From NCBI GenBank assembly GCA_043228905.1, contig JBHGNT010000021.1, positions 9,734,001 to 9,798,000 of the forward strand: 64,000 bases of DNA. Reading direction: 5' to 3'. A model generated the notes under the pieces. The model made no database searches and was not told the origin of the DNA. It saw nothing but the letters and a program-made list of their open reading frames with translations. Shown one piece after another: positions 61,090 to 64,000 of the stretch. Position numbers and translations under genes: made by a program. The stretch is from Azolla caroliniana. Taxonomy: Eukaryota > Polypodiophyta. How positions within the stretch are numbered: the first letter of the stretch is position 1; each line of letters starts with the position of its first letter.

Positions 61090-61746
61090 TTGGACAACCC
61101 TAGATCTGTGCAGCCCATTAGTGGTTCCATTCCCTCTAAGCAAGTTAGTGATGTGTTCATAGTCCAAGTAATAGTTAGTATTAAAAGTACCCCTCCAGTA
61201 CATGTCCTAGCACTCCTAGATTCCGGAGCTAACTCTTGCTTTATGGATAAGAAATTTGCTCAAGCTCATAAGATATCCCTAAGAAAACTCCAGTGTCCAG
61301 CCTCTATAGTAGTCATTGATGGACGTCCCATTGCTTCCGGAAATATCATAGAAGAGTCAGAGCCCATTAATATTGTCCTAGATAACTTAGCATGTGTAGT
61401 ATCATTTAATATTATTAGTATCCCAGAACATCCTATAGTTTTAGGATTACTGTGGTTCGAGTTACATAACCCAGACATAGATTGGAGAACAAGAGAGATC
61501 CGGTGTCGACAAACCCAAGGGTCAACTCAGAAGATGGCAACCATTTCGCTACGTCAATTGCGTAAAGAAGGGCGCGAAGAGGAAATGTTCCTCTTTGCAA
61601 TATCAGTAAACCCCTCCAGCACCACTAAAGAAGAATCCACCGTTCAACTTCCCGAGAAGTATCGTCATTACGCCGATGTGTTCGATAAAGTACAAGCCAA
61701 CACACTTCCTCATCATCGACCATACGATTGCCCCATCGATTTATAA
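61090..61746 (+). pseudogene. Chromovirus protease region, to in-frame TAA
   Basis: Protease active site VLALLDSGANSCFMDKKFAQ (DSG intact), HPIVLGLLWFELHNPDIDW at its end, then the spacer to reverse transcriptase with YRHYADVFDKVQANTLP and HRPYDCPIDL. TAA at 61744 stands where Gln is expected (DL-Q-PGKEPPWG), CAA to TAA; the frame continues after it. Confidence 0.8.
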
Positions 61747-63144
61747 CCGGGAAAAGAGCCGCCATGGGGACCGATCTACAATTTGTCACCAACCGAGCTG
61801 GAAGTCCTTCGGGCCTATATCGAGGAGAATTTGGAAAATGGTTTCATTCAACATTCAAAATCTCCAGCTGGCGCGCCCATTTTCTTCGTCAAAAAAAAAG
61901 ATGGATCGCTTCGTCTCGTTGTAGATTACCGTGTCTTGAATAAGGTTACAATCAGGAATAGGTATGCTCTTCCCCTTATCTCAAGTCTTTTAGAATGGAT
62001 CAATGGTGCCAGGTTCTTCACGAAGATCGACTTACGGGGAGCATATAACCTCGTACGGATCCAACTAGGAGACGAATGGAAGACCATGTTTCGCACCAGA
62101 TATGGGCACTTCGAGTATACAGTCATGCCGTTCGGCCTCACTAATGTGCCGGCAGTCTTCCAGCACATGGCTAATGATATATTCCGAGATCTATTGGATG
62201 ATTGTTTGATCATCTATTTGGATGATCTACTGGTTTTTTCAAAGACCCAAGAAGAACATGATTCTCATGTACTATTAGTACTAAAACGACTTCGAGAACA
62301 TGGTCTATATGCAAAGCTGGAAAAATGTAGTTTCGGGTGCTACCAAGTGGAATTTCTCGGTTACATCATTTCGCCAGAAGGCATCTCCATGGACCTAGCT
62401 AAGGTCAAAACGGTGGTAGAATGGCAGACTCCGCGTTCGGTGCGGGATGTGCAATGCTTCCTCGGCTTTGCCAATTTTTACCGGAAGTTCATACAAGATT
62501 ACTCAAAGATCGTTCTACCTCTCACACAACTTACCAGGAAGGGACAACCGTTCATCTGGTCTGAAGAAACGGACATAACTTTAGAGAGTCTTAAAAAGGC
62601 ATTTACATCGGCTCCAATTCTAGCTCATGTTGAAAAACCACTCATTATCGAAGCTGACGCATCAGATTTTGCATTGGGGAGCATTCTGTCACAACAGGGG
62701 AATGATGAGAAGCTACATACTGTGGCTTTTCACTCACGCAAGTTTGACACCGCCAAAATCAACTACAAAATTCATGATAAGGAGCTATTGGCAATAGTGG
62801 ATTCTTTTATGCAATGGAGGCATTTTCTGGAGGGATCCTCTCATCCAGTCACCGTATTTAATGAACACAAGAATCTTGCCTACTTTCAGGATGCTCGTGT
62901 GTTGAATCAACGTCAAGCTCGGTGGGCCCACTTCCTCACGCGTTTCGACTTCAAAATTACATATTGTCCGGGGAAGCACCAAGGGAAGGCAGATGCATCA
63001 TTATCACGACGTTCGTATCTAGCACCCCGTCCCGGCGAGCCAATTTTCAATAACCAAAAACAAGTCATCTTGGGACCGGCACCATTACAAGCAACACAGA
63101 TCTTTGACATGCCCATGGATTCCCGTGTTATTGACCATACGTGA
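61747..63144 (+). CDS. pol: Chromovirus reverse transcriptase and RNase H
   Basis: About 465 open codons (first ATG 61783). Reverse transcriptase: FVKKKDGSLRLVVDYRVLNK, FFTKIDLRGAYNLVRI, FEYTVMPFGLTNVPAVFQ, and the catalytic LIIYLDDLLVFS. RNase H: LIIEADASDFALGSILSQ, YKIHDKELLAIVDSF, HKNLAYF, ITYCPGKHQGKADASLSRR. All key acidic residues are present. Usually N occurs as FTDHKNLEYF and AD-LSR; here small changes (FNEHKN, ADASLSR) hint at decay. The frame is closed by a TGA after VIDHT, and integrase continues in another frame. Confidence 0.9.
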   Translation, partial: PGKEPPWGPIYNLSPTELEVLRAYIEENLENGFIQHSKSPAGAPIFFVKKKDGSLRLVVDYRVLNKVTIRNRYALPLISSLLEWINGARFFTKIDLRGAYNLVRIQLGDEWKTMFRTRYGHFEYTVMPFGLTNVPAVFQHMANDIFRDLLDDCLIIYLDDLLVFSKTQEEHDSHVLLVLKRLREHGLYAKLEKCSFGCYQVEFLGYIISPEGISMDLAKVKTVVEWQTPRSVRDVQCFLGFANFYRKFIQDYSKIVLPLTQLTRKGQPFIWSEETDITLESLKKAFTSAPILAHVEKPLIIEADASDFALGSILSQQGNDEKLHTVAFHSRKFDTAKINYKIHDKELLAIVDSFMQWRHFLEGSSHPVTVFNEHKNLAYFQDARVLNQRQARWAHFLTRFDFKITYCPGKHQGKADASLSRRSYLAPRPGEPIFNNQKQVILGPAPLQATQIFDMPMDSRVIDHT

Positions 63145-63149
63145 AGACT

Positions 63150-64000
63150 TGAAGACAGATGTGTTCGCCCAAGCTATACTAGCACAAATTAATCCCTCTT
63201 GAGCGTCGTGTTCACAGTCGCAACCACCAGGTATAGACTATTGGCAATTCAAATACCATGATGGATTACTCTTCTTTAAAGAACGTTTGTATGTTCCTAA
63301 TGGTTCTTGCCGCCTTCGAGTAGTACAAAACTGTCATGACACATATACAGTTGGGCATTTTGGTAGTACTAAAACATTACATTTAGTACAACGATCATTC
63401 TGGTGGCCTTGTATGCGACAATTTGTCGAGGATTTTGTTCGGACTTGTGATACATGTTGCAGAGCGAAAATGCCAAGGCATCATCCATATGGTTTATTAG
63501 AACCATTACCAATTCCAAGCAAGCCGTGGCAATCCATTGCTCTAGACTTCATCACAGATTTTCCAGTCTCTAAGGGGTTCAATGCGATTCTAACGGTGGT
63601 CGATCGATATACGAAGATGACTCATTTCTTGCCATGTACTAATGAGATCTCCAGTGAAGACACTGCCGAAATTGTCATGCGTGAAGTATGTCGGCATCAT
63701 GGACTTCCCGATAGTATCATCAGCGACCGTGGACCCCAGTTCGTGTCAAAAATCTGGAAGCACCTTTTTAACATGCTCAAGGTCACTTGTAACCTCTCCT
63801 CCAGCTACCACCCACAAACCGACGGCCAAGCTGAACGAACAAATCAAACGCTGGAGCAGTATCTGCGGTGCTTTCTCAGCTATCATCAGGACAACTGGGC
63901 AAATATTCTCCACTTCGCCGAATTTGCCTATAACAACTCTATCCACGCATCCACTAAAGTTACGCCATTTTATGCTTATACGGGATTTCACCCCCGGTGG
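63150..64000 (+). pseudogene. Chromovirus integrase, runs off the window
   Basis: In a shifted frame: YWQFKYHDGLLFFKERLYVP, HFGSTKTLHLVQRSFWWPCM, RTCDTCCRAKMPRHHPYGLL (H2C2 zinc), SIALDFITDFPVSKGFN, ISDRGPQFVSKIWKHLF and QTDGQAERTNQTLEQYL: the three catalytic acids D, D and E are present. The frame stays open from about 63210 to the window end (YAYTGFHPRW). Separation from the reverse transcriptase frame shows at least one indel near 63145-63210. Confidence 0.85.

Larger units (their letters stand above)
59635..64000 (+). mobile_element. Ty3/gypsy chromovirus (Tf1/Tcn1-like), 5' part
   Basis: A 431-bp 5' LTR is followed by gag, protease, reverse transcriptase, RNase H and integrase in gypsy order; the window ends inside integrase. 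The Gag and Pol wording (PKIGLPTKFDGTRSQFRGFL, FYRKFIQDYSKI, YHPQTDGQAERTNQTLEQYL) is that of fungal and seed-free-plant chromoviruses rather than common angiosperm clades. Priming appears to be self-priming. Several stops and shifts mean this copy is probably inactive. A chromodomain, if any, lies outside the window. Confidence 0.85.

Overview
The window looks like a retrotransposon-dominated, intergenic stretch of a large land-plant nuclear genome. No intact host gene, rRNA, tRNA or CRISPR array was found. The only host-gene remnant is a broken minus-strand fragment of an armadillo-repeat kinesin (ARK family) at 0.6-1.8 kb. Plant origin is inferred from Ty1/copia elements with initiator-Met primer sites (TGGTATCAGAGC), a Ty3/gypsy element with a third sense ORF, and the plant-type ARK remnant. 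A seed-free plant (moss, lycophyte or fern) is suggested, not proven, by transposase-like genes with FAENYT/EIQS/SDG...QFK/HGKG motifs and by a Tf1/Tcn1-like self-priming chromovirus.

Layout: 0-4.2 kb, AT-rich DNA with the ARK pseudogene and a ~417-bp tandem repeat. 4.2-9.0 kb, a gag-only non-autonomous LTR element (539-bp LTRs). 9.5-14.9 kb, a nearly intact minus-strand Ty1/copia element (648-bp LTRs, TSD CTACA) with one in-frame TGA between protease and integrase. 15.8-23.0 kb, an old plus-strand copia split by a second, degenerate minus-strand copia (16.75-21.5 kb, TSD GTTGA/GCTGA). 23.0-30.1 kb, a plus-strand fragment with a FLLAGH...FSRFSKK transposase-like motif, split by another minus-strand copia (24.5-30.0 kb). 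30.1-36.4 kb, two further copia remnants and a LINE-like 3' end. 36.4-53.3 kb, a degenerate DNA-transposon-like region with two convergent, intron-containing genes and arrays of the palindrome TAGCTAATTAGCTA; a complete 8.5-kb gypsy element (42.26-50.73 kb, TSD ATAGC) sits in one array. 53.3-59.6 kb, copia fragments around a second, minus-strand copy of the gag-only family, itself holding a copia LTR. 59.6-64.0 kb, a Ty3/gypsy chromovirus running off the window end.

The most unusual points are: (1) palindromic arrays, one with a ~100-bp-arm inverted repeat, lying inside an intron whose splice junction restores the reading frame of a transposase-like gene across about 9.7 kb; (2) a chromovirus LTR whose predicted transcript 5' end is perfectly complementary over 12 nt to the sequence just after the LTR, the signature of self-priming; (3) a gag-only LTR family whose two copies share an unusual primer-binding segment, one carrying an in-frame deletion of the Gag core; (4) a third gypsy ORF with its own TATA-like box and a strong start context. 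Everything is read by eye from sequence; family names come from motif recognition, not searches.
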